From: Loripinus fragilis
Taxonomy: Eukaryota; Mollusca; Bivalvia; Lucinida; Lucinidae
Assembly (NCBI GenBank): GCA_964019695.1
Contig: OZ026524.1
Span: forward strand, 61,883,066-61,947,065
Length of the DNA stretch: 64,000 nucleotides
Direction: 5' to 3'
Position 1 is the first letter of the stretch. Each line of letters opens with the position of its first letter. A program made the position numbers and the translations under genes. The notes under the pieces were generated by a model, which had not been told where the DNA came from, searched no databases, and was given only the letters and a program-made list of their open reading frames with translations. Below are positions 42,301-55,053 of this stretch, in pieces.

Positions 42301-42725
42301 TAATTGTACAAATAATCAGACGGTACCAAATAACGGAAAATTGAATTTTTAAGCTGTATTATGCGGAATGAAGTTACTAAGAAAAGATAAAGTTGTGTAA
42401 AAATGATTTATCCTATCAGATCTCATCATAAAACAATTGTTATCTGTGTAAAATCAAAAATCGTCATTAACGCTCTAATAATCAAGCGGTACTAGTTTTC
42501 GGAATATTGGCCTTTTGAGCAATTTCAGGAGGAAAAAGTGGTTTCATTCACTTTAATTTGCAAGAAAATTATTCAGATTTTTTTTAACAAAAGCCAGCCA
42601 TTAAATAATCCTTGCCAGCAAATGTCCAGAAAATATAGATAATTGTTCCAATTATCAATTAGAACCAGTTTCCAAATGTTGACATTTTAAGTATTTCATG
42701 AGGAACAGGATATATGATTGTAATC

Positions 42726-43430
42726 TACTGATTATAACGTCTACCAAACCACCCCAATGCCCGTGGGACATCACTGTCAGTGTTATTGATTGTATCTTAT
42801 CATTAGGAACATCATTATAGATCTAGGGATGAAAATCTGAACAATTTCCCAGATATTAAGCCTTTAGTGAAGTAAATGGGGTGGGGAATTGCTGAGCATG
42901 CCCTGGAGGGACTTCTCAGTAAGTGCTTATGAATACTTTCTTCTCATAAGAAACATGAAAATATATGGTTTATGGGTAGTGATCTGAGCAGTTCCAAGAT
43001 AGTAAGCCTTTTATGAAGTAAATGAGGTGGGCCATGTGTTGGCACACCCGGGGGTCTCACAGGTCATTATTACTTGAATGCTTGGTATCATAAGAAATAT
43101 GTATAATCATGGAATGCCATGGAGGGACTTATCAGAAAGTGCTTTTGAATGCCTCTTGTCATAAGAAACATGAAAATAATTGGTTTATGGGTAGGGATCT
43201 AAGCAGTTTCCAAGATACTAAGCCCTTTAATGAAGTAAAGGAGGTGGGGCATGTGTGGGCACACCTGGGTGACTTCCTGATCAATATTACTGGATATTTT
43301 GTGTCATAAGATATATGAGTATGTATATGTTTAGGGGTGAAAATCTGAATGGTTTCTGAGATATTAGGACTTTTAAAAATTAGTTGGACCTGGGCATGCC
43401 TTCTGGTCAGCCCTTGAGCCCAGGTTTTCA
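42726..43430 (+). repeat. ~180-220-base tandem repeat, 3-4 diverged units
   Basis: The units share CATAAGAAACATGAAAATA, GGTTTATGGGTAG.GATCT, AGATANTAAGCC.TTTATGAAGTAAA and a GGTGGG.CATG end. Units are best matched at about 42940-43040 and 43145-43260, with weaker ones before and after. Confidence 0.75.
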
Positions 43431-44345
43431 TATCTCAAACTTTCTTTTAAAAAATCTTTATATCAAAATTTATCATATAAAAAAAAAACCCAAAAAACCC
43501 TTGAATGGTTGCAATTGGTGAGAAATAGTCTGGACAAATTTTGGCAGTTTGTTATACACTTTTCTCTTTATGCCACATGATGATCAGAAAAAAAATGTTT
43601 TGACCTTTTTGACAGGGTTGAGGGTGAATTAAGGAAGGAAATATATGTACCTTAGCTCTTTACTCTCTTGTATGTGGTATTTTCTTGTGTTTTGGTCAAT
43701 TTCCCTTAATTACGGTGTCCTGGGCTTGATTGTATCTATTCATGTTTTTTAATTGACTTCATTCTTACTTTATAGTCCAAGTCAGTAAATTGATTCTATG
43801 CTAGATTGATACATGTACATGTATGTGTGGTAAATAGCTTCTCAAGTCCTGTTTAGTTCATGTACATGTAGTTTCTTGAAATTTTTGATGGATTAGTCTT
43901 TTTTTGTGAAAGCTATTTTAAATGTAAGGTCCAAATTCACCAATTTACTTTTTTTGTCTATTGGTCAGGCTTTATGGGACTGTTGAACTGTGAGTATGAA
44001 TGGCGGAATGGAAACATAGATAAACAATAAAGATACAGATGAGATGCCATAGAAATACAGTATGTCATCTGATAAAACAATTTGAGAAAAATTCATTAAT
44101 TATAGCATTTCATATAACTATGATCCCTAAAAATATAAATGATGCATCCATTTTATAGTCTACTTTGGTTCAAACTTGATTGGAGATCTTATCCATCAAG
44201 AAAGGATAAAAATGGCTAAAATGTATATGCAATTTTTTTTGCCCCAAACTTACATTCCCTTGTTAAACATCCATTTTAAGAACTATTTTTCCAAACTCCA
44301 TAAAAAGAATATGCTCTTACTCTATTCAACAATGTGACCATAGAG

Positions 44346-44490
44346 GCAGGCCTCCAGATGAGTGTGAACTGGAATAATATTTTTCTTACTTCTCATCCAC
44401 ATAAATGTTGTGGGTACTCAAAAGAACCATCTCAATGAGACGGTTCTTTTGCACATCCAAAATACCGGCTTAAATTAATGGAAAAGAAAA
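44346..44490 (+). mobile_element. Hairpin-centred element (family H), copy 8
   Basis: CAGGCCTCCAGATGAGTGTG and the hairpin CTCAAAAGAACCATCTCAAT / GAGACGGTTCTTTTGCAC. Confidence 0.78.
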
Positions 44491-45342
44491 TCATTTCATT
44501 TTGAGGCGCAAAAACTACTTTGCTGAGGTGTTTTTTTCTATATGCCAGGTAAAACAAAGTATTTTGATTTGTTTGAGGCTCTGAATTGCTTTAAAAAAAT
44601 GTTGTTTCATCTCAAGTGATCAATAAATTCAGTTATCCTTATTCTCATATATATTTAATTTACATGGTGTATCAGTACTAAAAGAGTATCATTTACACGA
44701 CACGTGCTCAATCATACTTCTGTGAAGTTCTGGCAGTTACTGACAACTGCTATACATGAGTAAGAAGTATAGAGAATAATCCTTAGGAATGTACGCCACC
44801 GGCTCGGAGTTAAAAAAACTGGACTATAGCAGTCTACTAATCAGACCCATTACTAACTGCATTAATTATCCAATAGGCTGGGAGTTAAAGTGATTGCATT
44901 TTAATCACCTTTTATTGAGGTTACAGCAAATGAGCCATCCTGTCAACTCTGAACCTAAAGTGAGGTCTGAGAGATGGTTCTAAAAACTTGAAAGGGAATG
45001 TGTAAACTTGAAAGAGAATGTGTAGAGTGCACAGCACATGCATTTTAAGAAGATGCATCTAGTAAATGCATAAATAGCCTGCTTTTATTACTTTGTACAG
45101 GGACAGATCCAGGATTTCTTGAGAGGGGGTTCAAATTTACAAAGGGGGTTTGGTTTGTTAAATTTACCTGTCAGATAATTAATTTATTAATTTTTCCTGA
45201 TTTTTCTGAGAATTCTCCATGTTTGGCCGAACCCCCTCTGGATCCGCAACTGCACTGTAGCAGAAGCCTGATCTTTTTCATTCAGCCGTTCTACAAAATA
45301 AAATGTATTTTCAATTGTCAGAAGAGATGGGGATTCATACAG

Positions 45343-47082
45343 GGTCGGGTCTGAAAGCCCCTGCCGAGCCGAGCCGAGCCGAGCTGCCGACTCGCCGAGT
45401 CAAATTTTTATTTTCAAAAACATCATCCGAGGAGATAAATCATAAATATTTTTTATATAAAATCATCACTTAGACCAAAAACAATAAGTGGAACATAAAG
45501 AAAAATTATAATTTTTTATAATTTTGATTTAATTTCCATTATATTCCTCGCAGGGGGTCTGTAAGCCCCTGCCGAGTGAATCACGATTTCAGTTGATTTT
45601 CGAGATCTTAATTGGGAAATTGAGAAGTCTTCAAGCGATTTTGACCAATAATGTGAAATAAAAATATAAATGAAGATAATGTATAAAGATATCTTACGTA
45701 AAACTGCGTTAATTTCAAGAAAATGATAGTTTCATAACGGCCACTTCGATTTCTATTTATTTACGACTTAATTAACAACAATGACCGAAAACGGACAAAT
45801 GTAAACGGCCCAATACCACCACGTACGGTATGCAGTAAGCAAACTAAATCGGATCACCATCGACCTGCCATTGTTGTCCTCCGAAAAATCCAACCCCTCA
45901 TCTACATCAAACCCCATCGACTTACGCGCTTTATATGATAATAAATTCGCGCTTTTATATAAGGAAGATGAGGAACTAAATGATCCTGCATTTCAGGCCC
46001 GAAAACGCGAAGAAAAACAAAAAAGAGCTCAAGAAATCGCAGCAGCCCCCCTCAGGGACTACTGCATGCAAGCAAAACGACAATTAGAAGCGGAATGCAA
46101 TGGCAACATGTCCGGGAACTTAGAACTTGAAATCCCGGAAAAAATCCCCCAAGGGAGCAAAAAAGTCCCGACCAGGAATGGGAGCATTCACGACTCCCAA
46201 CCGAAAATTGGCGGAAAATGCAAGCGAATCCACACCGCGAAATAAACGGAAAGATCAGGAGAATCGTCACACCAAACAAGTTATCAAAAACAGGGACCAC
46301 CGATGATTGGGTACTTTTTTTTTTTTGCTTTTAAAAGAGCAATTCTCATAAGTGTCAGATTAAAAGATGTTCAGGTACTTAAAAATTTAATCATACCATT
46401 TACTTTGTCGGACTTCTTTAATTAGCTGTATATCTGAACATATATCATAAATATTAGTCAAGTCTAATTAATGAACTAAAATTATTAATCATAACATTAT
46501 AATTACGAATTAATTTGTATCTTATTGATTTCACTAATTATTGTGTGACTGGTGGTCACTTTTAACGACTTTCAAATCGCTAATCAGCGGTATGGACGTT
46601 TCGGCTCAATTAAAATTGTTTTGCATAATTAGCGGCCGCTGAAATCCGATTCGGATCGACTTTTATAGCGTGGCTCGGGATTGTCAAAATTTAATGAAAA
46701 ATCGGAATATACTACATAGCTGGTAATTTTTCTTTCAATTGTTATACATATATCGATCAATTAATAAGTTTGAATGGAAAAATATTAAAAAGGATGCATT
46801 CGTTGGTGTTTTGGCTGCATAGTAAGCTGAAAAAGGAATTTCCACTCGGCAGGGGCTTTCAGACCCCCTGCGAGGAATAAAATGGAAATTAAATCAAAAT
46901 TATAAAAAATTATAATTTTTCTTTATGTTCCACTTATTGTTTTTAGTCTAAGTGATGATTTTATATAAAAATATTTATGATTTATCTCCTCGGATGATGT
47001 TTTTGGAAATAAAAATTTGACTCGGCGAGTCGGCAACTCGGCTCGGCTCGGCTCGGCTCGGCAGGGGCTTTTAGACCCGACC
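45343..47082. mobile_element. Mutator-like element 1 (236-240-base inverted repeats, 9-base TSD)
   Basis: It is flanked by TTCATACAG at 45334-45342 and 47083-47091. The terminal inverted repeats 45343-45578 and 46843-47082 are nearly identical. Each begins GGTCGGGTCTGAAAGCCCCT, contains CCGAG repeats, and repeats the GGGTCTGNAAGCCCCTGCCG motif at its inner edge. Long TIRs, a GG terminus and a 9-base duplication are the classic features of Mutator-like transposons. The interior has no transposase but holds an uncharacterised open frame (45871-46245). Confidence 0.85.
45805..46245 (+). CDS. Uncharacterised open frame inside Mutator-like element 1 (possible captured gene fragment)
   Basis: The frame is open from just after a TAA at 45802 to the TAA at 46243-46245, about 146 codons. 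There is no ATG near its 5' end, and the first in-frame Met is late (ATG at 46066). The product is charged and contains RALYDNKFALLYKEDEELND and FQARKREEKQKRAQEIAAAP, a short predicted helical, Lys/Glu-rich stretch. I recognise no family. The lack of a start codon, of a transposase and of splice evidence leaves three options: a captured exon (as in Pack-MULEs), a degraded orf, or chance. Confidence 0.3.
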   Translation, partial: TAQYHHVRYAVSKLNRITIDLPLLSSEKSNPSSTSNPIDLRALYDNKFALLYKEDEELNDPAFQARKREEKQKRAQEIAAAPLRDYCMQAKRQLEAECNGNMSGNLELEIPEKIPQGSKKVPTRNGSIHDSQPKIGGKCKRIHTAK

Positions 47083-47098
47083 TTCATACAGGTGAATG

Positions 47099-48989
47099 GG
47101 TCCGTAGAATTACCGAAAACCACTCATTTACCGAAAACCACCGAAAACCACTTGGAAAATCATATTTATAGGGGAATTATACCCTCCTAGTATTTGTTTT
47201 TCAGTAGTTTATGTTTATATTTAATAGGATGGATAGAAAAAATAAAAAATGAAGCCATCTTATACCGATTTTGATCGTGTAAAATGTATCGCGTCTACCG
47301 GAAACCAAAAGCAATCGCCGAAAACCACTTAGAAAATCAAGTTTATAGGGGAATTATACCCTCCTAGTATTTGTTTTTTAGTAGTTTTGGAGATTGGGAG
47401 CAGACGTTGCATTTTTAGGAAGGACCCAGATGAATAAGGGCGGATGAATAATGCTGTTTCACAATTTCATTAATTGGGATTAAAATCAAACTGTGTAACC
47501 GTTAACGCCTCGTTGACTCTTGCTTAAAGGCATTATCTTTCAATCACTCAGAGGATTAAGGGAGGTGTGTGTATTAATAGCAGTTAATAATTGGGTAATT
47601 GGTTTAACTGGTAAGTGGTACTCAATCAGTGTCATATTTCTGACTATTGGGATTTTCAACCTGGAACAGGCTGTTCAGTATTTCGGCCCATATTATTCAG
47701 CAATATGACAACAACAATTATAAAGAATATTAATAAGAATAATTTCACAATTCTTTATTATTTTCAACAAAGGAATATTACAAAATAATAAGCATCAGGC
47801 ATTGGATCACTTAAATATCCCAGCATCTCAATGTCAACTGTATCCGATGAACCTACGAACACATTTACAGAAAAAATGGCCTAATTATTCGCTTTTCAAA
47901 CAAACTATCATATATTATGTTAAATCTGAACTAAATGCAAAAAATAAGAAACACCTAAATTGCTTTTTTCCGTGGCTTAGTTACTTCTGACTGAGGGCCG
48001 CTGCTGTACGTTAGGTTAATATGCTTAAAAAAACTCAGTCAAATGACTCAACGTTTTTTTTTAAATAATAAACGGTCATTTCATTTTCTATAGAATATTG
48101 ACTTAGTGCATCGCATTTTCATAATCCAATGGTAAATTTAGTTCTTTTATTTTATATATAAATTGGTTTTCGGTAAATGGAATTTGTTTCCTGAACTCAG
48201 TTTTGCATGTACGTTAAGAGCGCGATGATCAAGAAGTCAAATGCTGCCTGAGAAGTACACAGTTAATTGGATTAAATATTGAATACTTGGCGTAAAAATA
48301 TAATATATCAGTCTGTTAAAATAAAATTAATGAACAAAACTTAAGAACATAAGCCTAATAATACCGCTTGTAAATTGTTTCTTGGCGTCCGCGATGTAAT
48401 AACTTTCATAATTAAACACGTTCATTTGGCTTAATTAATAAATTTTTACTTATATTATCATACATTCTAAAGAATAAATCGAAGCTTTACAGATTAAGCG
48501 TAAATTAAGTACTTGAATTTGATATAGAAGTTGGTTTTCGGTCGAGGGACTAAGATATAGATAATGGTTTTCGGTCGAGGGACTAAGCTTTTCGCTAACC
48601 GCTATATGTTATAAGTCTATAAATCCATGATAAAGTGGCCTCACCATATACCCTGTAACAAAATATCATAAATAATATGTATATAAACATAAACTACTAA
48701 AAAACAAATACTAGGAGGGTATAATTCCCCTATAAACTTGATTTTCTAAGTGGTTTTCGGCGATTGCTTTTGGTTTTCGGTAGACGCGATACATTTCACA
48801 CGATCAAAATCGGTATAAGATGGCTTCATTTTTTATTTTTTCTATCCATCCTATTAAATATAAACATAAACTACTAAAAAACAAATACTAGGAGGGTATA
48901 ATTCCCCTATAAATATGATTTTCCAAGTGGTTTTCGGTGGTTTTCGGTGGTTTTCGGTAAATGTGTGGTTTTCGGTAATTCTACGGACC
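47099..48989. mobile_element. Mutator-like element 2 (~290-299-base inverted repeats, 10-base TSD)
   Basis: CAGGTGAATG flanks it at 47089-47098 and 48991-49000, with one extra G at 48990. The inverted repeats 47099-47387 and 48691-48989 begin GGTCCGTAGAATTACCGAAA. Within each arm the block ending TACCCTCCTAGTATTTGTTT occurs twice. Arms are rich in ACCGAAAACCA. The interior is AT-rich with a direct repeat GGTTTTCGGTCGAGGGACTA (48532-48590). No convincing ORF. Confidence 0.85.
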
Positions 48990-49000
48990 GCAGGTGAATG

Positions 49001-50260
49001 GTTGTTTTTATTTGGTTTAACCATATGGTGGGCTGCTTACTTTGTTGGAAAGAGTACCTTTCTGTAAATGAGACTGATCAGAGCAACTAAGCCTTTGATT
49101 AAACATAGGGGCCTACTCACCAGCTATTCCAGTCCTTTCTGGTTTTTATTACACATGCACCATATTTCTAGCGGACAGACAAGGTTCCAAGAGCCATTAC
49201 CCGGAGCAGAAACACACAAACAGCCCTTTTTCACATTGCAGATTATTTAATTTGAAAGCATTTTGTTTTAAAAAGGGAAGAGTTAATTCACAATTGCCAG
49301 TAAACTGGTATTTCCATAAGAAACCCGATCAAATGTAGATGCTTTTCTAAAAATCAAAACTTGTAAAGTGTAAAAAATCGGTTTAACTGATATTATCCGT
49401 TTAAAACTGATCCTCAGCGAGTAGAAACTTTGATTTGACAATCAAATATTTCAACTCATGGCCATCATCGGAACAAAAACACATTTGAGAAGAGATAACA
49501 ACCTTAAAAAGTCTTGTTTCTTTCTCAACGTGTTTGTAATTTACATGGCTAAATACTCCTTTATTTGAAGAGCTACAAAGGGGAAGTAATTTTGACTGTT
49601 GTGTTGTTGCTAGGCTGTCCCTCCCTTTTAAGGTCTCCAGGGTGTCTCCGGTGTCATTCAATGCCGTTTTTATGCTTTTACACCAGTCTTTACTGCTGAT
49701 TAACCGTAATCATGCATAAAATAGCTTAATTTATCAACAAAGTATAAAGTTAAGGCATAAAATGCATACCTCTGAGAGCAATAATTTAGGACAAAATTAA
49801 AATTCTGATTTCTTTGCAGTATTAAAAGTTCCAATGAATTTTATTTCACAATTTAACTTATCAAAGTGTCCTTATTCTAATAATATATGCAGTAACACAC
49901 AGAATTGCTGGGATTTTGAATAGTTTGTTATCCAATTTGACCCCCAAACTCGTTTTTTTCATCAAAAATCCCAATATTTTTGGAAATAAAATATATCTAA
50001 GATGCTCCCATCTCTAAACTTTTTTAAAATCACAAAGCTTAATCTATCAACAATGAGTCACAAACATAAAATTGCTGATAACTTTTAGCTTAATTCAATG
50101 AATAAGGAAAAGAAAATGAGGGTATGCATTTTCATGAATGTGCCATTTTTCGGAACTTCTCGGTCTGTTACCATGGAAACAGTTGCACTTTTTGAAAAAC
50201 TAATCAAAGTTTATTATTAAAGTTGATGCATCTCTACTTGAATATAACGTTTTTATCAAA
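49001..50260. other. Interior of the TTAA composite element, no gene recognised
   Basis: AT-rich sequence with only short chance ORFs. The segment 50140-50190 (GGTCTGTTACCATGGAAACA) is an inverted partner of GTTGCTATGGAAACCATGAT near 41535, which further supports a single flanking element. Confidence 0.5.
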
Positions 50261-50424
50261 ATCCCTGACTATGCGTGGCCAAAATATTTTGGTGGTTACA
50301 GAGAATTGCTCTTAAATGTTTAATCGTCATCATCGAAAATCATCATCATCATCATTATCATCCATATTTAAAAAAAACTTTGTTTATATATTCAATAAAC
50401 AGTTTATTTGTTCTTAGAAAACCT

Positions 50425-51052
50425 TCATTTTGTTTACATGGAGGATCTTACATGAGTGCTCATGTAGAGTCTGTGCTCGATAAGAGTAGAGTTACATAAT
50501 TGGTCACGTTATGGTACTCTATTCACCTGATTGGACAAATACAGGGGTTTCTTTCATACTTCTAACTGTAAATCTGTTTCGTCACCCTACTCTTATCGAG
50601 CACAGACTAGATTAGTCTATATATTATTTTATCATATGACATCGCGTCTGGGAGTGAAATAACGCCATGCAATAAAAACGATAAACCACTAGTGGTTTAT
50701 AGATTTACGGGAAACGTTATGACGTCCATAACAACGTTGCGTACATAATGACAAAATTATAAGGTTTTTACGCCAGAAATCAGATTTCAAAATATTTGTC
50801 ATATGATAAATAGAATCTAACATTCGTGACTTGTATTAATAAATTTATTAAACTTGTTGCGAAAAAGAGAAAATGCTCGGCAAGCCTCACATTTTATCTC
50901 TTTTCCCCAACTCGTTTAATAAATTCAATAAAACATGAGCACTCATGTAAGTTCCTCTATGAATTTGTAAAAAGCAGTAAAATGGTAGGCTATATCACAA
51001 GTTTAATAAATTCAGTATTACAGGGGCACCAATTTTAGATTCTATTTATCAT
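50425..51052. mobile_element. Nested palindromic sequences (two foldbacks)
   Basis: CTGTGCTCGATAAGAGTAGA (50470) is inverted at about 50588-50608 (CTACTCTTATCGAGCACAGA). ACATGAGTGCTCATGTA (50450) recurs at about 50933-50948. The outer pair ATGATAAATAGAATCTAA (50803) / TTAGATTCTATTTATCAT (51035-51052) encloses ACTTGTTGCGAAAAAGAGAA and its complement. Confidence 0.65.
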
Positions 51053-51229
51053 TGGGGGGAGCACAGTGGCTCAGCTCATAGAGTTCTACTGAAATGTTGC
51101 CAGTTTAATCCTTGAAGCACCAAGAAAAAAATGCATCTGTAAATGTTGTCTGCTGAAGTCGTCTGCTGCAAATAATTGTCTAATATTACTGACAGATTAA
51201 GTATACAAATTGTTTTTGGTAACATGACC

Positions 51230-54200
51230 AAGAAGGCCGACATGCCCATATATGGTAAAAACCCTTGAAAAATCTCCTCCAGAACCAGAAGGCTGATGAC
51301 CTTGGGACTTGGTATGTAACATTTTGGATGTTGGGCCTACCAAGTTTGTTCAAATGATGATCTTAGGTTGACCTTGACCTACTTAACATCAAGGTCAAAT
51401 TTGCTTCCTAATGCATTTAAATTGGAATCATTTTGAAAAGTTGATTTTTTGAATACTGTTGAAGCCAAAGTCATTGTTCTCATGTGATATGTTAAGAGGC
51501 AATGGCTATAAATAAGTTTCAAAGGTCAAGGTTGACTTTTGACCTTTCAGCCAAGGTTGCTCATATTGGAGACACATCAATATTTGCTAATCGAAAGTTC
51601 TAACCGATCACTTGCATATTTTAAAAGCAGGCAATAATCGAGGTTTATTAATGAAATTTGTCCCAACTGATTAGATACGGTAAAAGAACATGCCATTTCA
51701 GGAATAAACATGAGAAATCGATATAAATTTGTCTTTGTACTTTGCGCTAAATATTTCGTTTCTCAAAAATATGTAGTTTCCTAGAAGACTGATTTTTAAG
51801 ACTGATTGGTTAGAACTTTCGATTACTGTATTAAAACATAGTTTTCTCAGAAACCACTTGGCCAGTTGAGCTCAAATTTCATATGATGACTCCTTAAGTT
51901 GAGGGGAGTAAATTTGTACCATATGTGGTCACATGACCAAGATGGCGGCCATGTCCAATCAAGGTAAAACCCTTTAAATATCTTCTACTCTGGAATGACC
52001 GTGGGACTTGGTATGTGGCATTGGGATGTGGGCCCTACCAGGTTTGCACAAATGATGAATCTGGGTTGACCTTGATCTTTTTCTACGACAAAGCCAAATT
52101 TGATTCCTAATGCATTTATATTGGAAAAAACTTGAAATGTTCATTTTTAGCTCACCAGAGCCGAAGGCTCAGGGTGAGCTTATAGTATGGGACTCAAGCC
52201 GGCGTCCGTCCGTCCGTCTGTCTACACTTTCAAACATAAATATCTCTGAGACCAGCTGGCCAATCGTAATAAAATTTCGTCAGAAGCATCATTGGGGTGG
52301 AGGATTGGCTGCATTAGGTTTTGGGCCAGATCGGATTAGAAATTTGGTTTCCATGGCAACAGATAGCTCCCATAGGGTTATAATGGGGAAAACCTTGTGA
52401 CCACTCTAGCTACTTCATTTTTGATTGGTTCTTCTTTATTCTTGCAGGTAACAAGGACAACCATAAAATCTCGTATGGGTTCGAAATTCGGCAGGATCCG
52501 ACCAGGGACTTATGAGTTAGCTGCCCTTGAGCGTCTGAAAAAATCCCCATAGTCTTATAATGGGAGAAATGTTGTGACCACTCTAGTACCTTCATTTTTA
52601 GATGAGTCTTCTTCATTCTTGCAGATAACAAGACCAACCATAAAAGCTCAGATGAGTTTGAATTTCGGCAAGATTCCATCATTGACTTCGGAGTTAGCTG
52701 CCCTTGAGTGTCAGAAAAATTAATGAATAATGTTGTGACCACTCTAGCTCCTTCATTTTTGATTGGATCTTCCTCATTCTTGCAGGCAACAAAGAAACCC
52801 ATAATATCTCGGATGGGATCGAAATTCAGCAGGATCCGACCAGGGACTTATGAGTTACCTACCCTTGAGCATTTGGAAAAATCCCCATAGACTTATAATT
52901 GGAGAAAAGTTGTGACCACTCTAGTGCTTTCAATTTTGAATGGATCTTCTTCATTCTTGCAAACAATAAGGACAACTATTAAAGCTTGGATGAGTTTGAA
53001 TTTGGTCAAGATCCTATCATCTATTTTGGAGTTAGGTCCCCTTGAGCATCTTTAAAATTAATGAATAATGTTGTGCCAACTCTAGCTCCTTCATTTTTGA
53101 TTGGATCTTCTTCATTCTTGCAGGCAACAAGTAAACTTATATCTCGGATGGGTTCCAAATTCAGCAGAATCCGACCAAGGACTTATGAGTTACCTGCCCT
53201 TGAGCGTTTGGATAAATCCCTATAGACTTATAATGGGAGAAATGTTGTGACCACTCTAGTGACTTTAATTTTAAATGAATCTTTTTCATTTTTGCATACA
53301 ATAAGGACAACTATTAAAGCTTGGATGAGTTTGAATTTCGTCAAGATCCCATCACCTATTAAGGAGTAAGCTGCCCTTGAGCATCTTAAAAATTGATAGA
53401 TAATGTAGCATTGTTGTGACCACTCTAGCATCTTCATTTTCGATTTGATCTTCTTCATTCTTGCAGGTAACGAGGACAACCATAAAAGCTTGGATGAGTT
53501 TGAATTTAAAGTAGAACCAACCTCAGACTGTGGAGTTAACTTCCCTTGGGCATCATAAAACATCTGCATTGACTTACAATTGGAGATCTATTGTGATCAC
53601 TCTAGTACCTTCATTTTTAAATGGATCTTCCTCATTCTTGCAGGTAACAAGGACACCCATAAAAGTTTGAATGAGTTTGATTTTCAGCCACACCCAACCA
53701 CCAGCTACAGAGTTAGCTGCCCTTGAGCATCTAAAATATAGCTGTATAATGTTGTGACCACTCCAGAGTCTTCATTTTTCATTTGATTTTCTTCATCCTT
53801 GTAGGTAACCAGGACATACATAAAAGTATGGATAAGTTTGAATTACGGGCAGATCCCATCACTGACTACAGAGTTAGCAGCCCTTGAGCATCTGAAACTA
53901 TACATTCACCAGGTTTTCTCTGCAATTTTATTCAGATCTTTTTAAGACTTGCAGATAACTAGAATTGGCATAATATCTTATGTTATTGAATTAATTTCCG
54001 GTCACTGTTTCAAGTTCAGAGTTACCTGCGTCTGAGCATGTCTCCAAACATTATGCTGGCTCCATGGTGAGCAATCGTTGCCCATTGGGCTACTTGTTCT
54101 ATAACTGTTTAAGCGGAGTTACTTGCGAAAAATGTTAAACCTACCGAGACACTAGTTTTATATAAGCACCAAAGGTCAAGCTGACCTTAGACCATTCATC

Positions 54201-54475
54201 CAAGGCCACTCATATTGGACTCCTTATATGTATCTAAGCGTCTTTATCTCAGAATTCACCAGACTGTTTGAACTCAAATTTCATATGGAGTATTCCATAG
54301 ATAAAACAATATAAATATGATATTTTTTTTAGGTCACTTGATCAAAATGGCCACTGCCCATATATGGTAAAACAAAATATGTTTTAAATATAAGCCTAAG
54401 TTGACCTTGACCTATTTTAACATTATTTAGGAGATCAGGTGAGCGTTTCAGGACCTTCGGGTCCCCTAGTCTTCA
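51230..54475. mobile_element. Nested tandem-core (pearl-like) elements
   Basis: An inner element runs from AGCTCACCAGAGCCGAAGGC (52150), with GTCCGTCCGTCCGTC (52203), to GGTGAGCAATCGTTGCCCAT (about 54070). It holds about eight imperfect ~170-330-base units with TTGTGACCACTCTAG, TCTTCATTCTTGCAGGTAAC, GAGTTAGCTGCCCTTGAGC. Outside it, 51230-52140 and 54150-54475 share ATATGGTAAAACCC, GGTTGACCTTGACCT and CTCATATTGGA, and the block ends GGTGAGCGTTTCAGGACCTT. So one element is inserted in an older relative. The GCAGGTAA strings are repeat sequence, not CDC20 splice sites. Confidence 0.65.
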
Positions 54476-54525
54476 GTAACAAGCAGACATAGAAAACATT
54501 GGCTGCATACACGCATACCGAATAT

Positions 54526-55018
54526 ACAAAGCGTCAAAAGTTAAGCACCACTAACTTCGTCGTTTAATTTTTCAGAGCATGTTATGTGATGTAAATAAAT
54601 CTTATAAATGAAGATAAATGTATCATATAGGGATAAGATAGTGCAACAATCCTGCTATTTTGCCAAAGTATGTGATCGAGTTCAACAAAAAACACATAGG
54701 GGTCAACTTATTTTCATTGCAACTTTGTGAATGAATAAAAATTGACAATTTTGTATGAAAAATGCAAAAAATTTGTTTCAAGATGTTGGGGATTACTTCT
54801 TGAAGATTTCAGGGTGATTGCAAGAAGTGATGATAAGTCAGGAAAACCTGTGACTTTGTAAACAAATCCGAATATCACATGTATTTTTAAATTTTCATAT
54901 AAATATTTATGCAAAGTTTCACAACAAGTAAAGAATTTTCATGTTCAATAAAATTTCTTCACGGTAGTTTAAAATTGTTTCAGCAAAAATATAGGTGATG
55001 CTTAACTTTTGACGCCAT
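54526..55018. mobile_element. TA-flanked MITE, mariner-like ends
   Basis: CAAAGCGTCAAAAGTTAAGC at the left and GCTTAACTTTTGACGCCATG at the right are inverted, each next to TA. The ~490-base interior is AT-rich with no ORF of interest. Confidence 0.8.
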
Positions 55019-55053
55019 GTATATAAGTTATTTTGTTTGGTTTGATGCTTAAA

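Larger units (their letters stand above)
41402..50310. mobile_element. Large composite TTAA-flanked element (~8.9 kb) with nested insertions
   Basis: TTAA at 41398-41401 is followed by GAGCAATTCTCTGTAACCAC, and its complement GTGGTTACAGAGAATTGCTC ends at 50310 before TTAA at 50311-50314. Similarity continues inward (CACGCATAGTC on the left; GACTATGCGTGG on the right). Nested inside are a 42726-43430 tandem array, a family H copy and two Mutator-like elements. No transposase ORF is recognisable. That the two ends belong to one insertion is inferred from the inverted match. Confidence 0.6.

Noticed and set aside
52410..53569. Minus-strand frames of 130 and 113 codons with similar repeated content
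   Set aside because: They are translations of the tandem core of the pearl-like element and repeat in step with its units.
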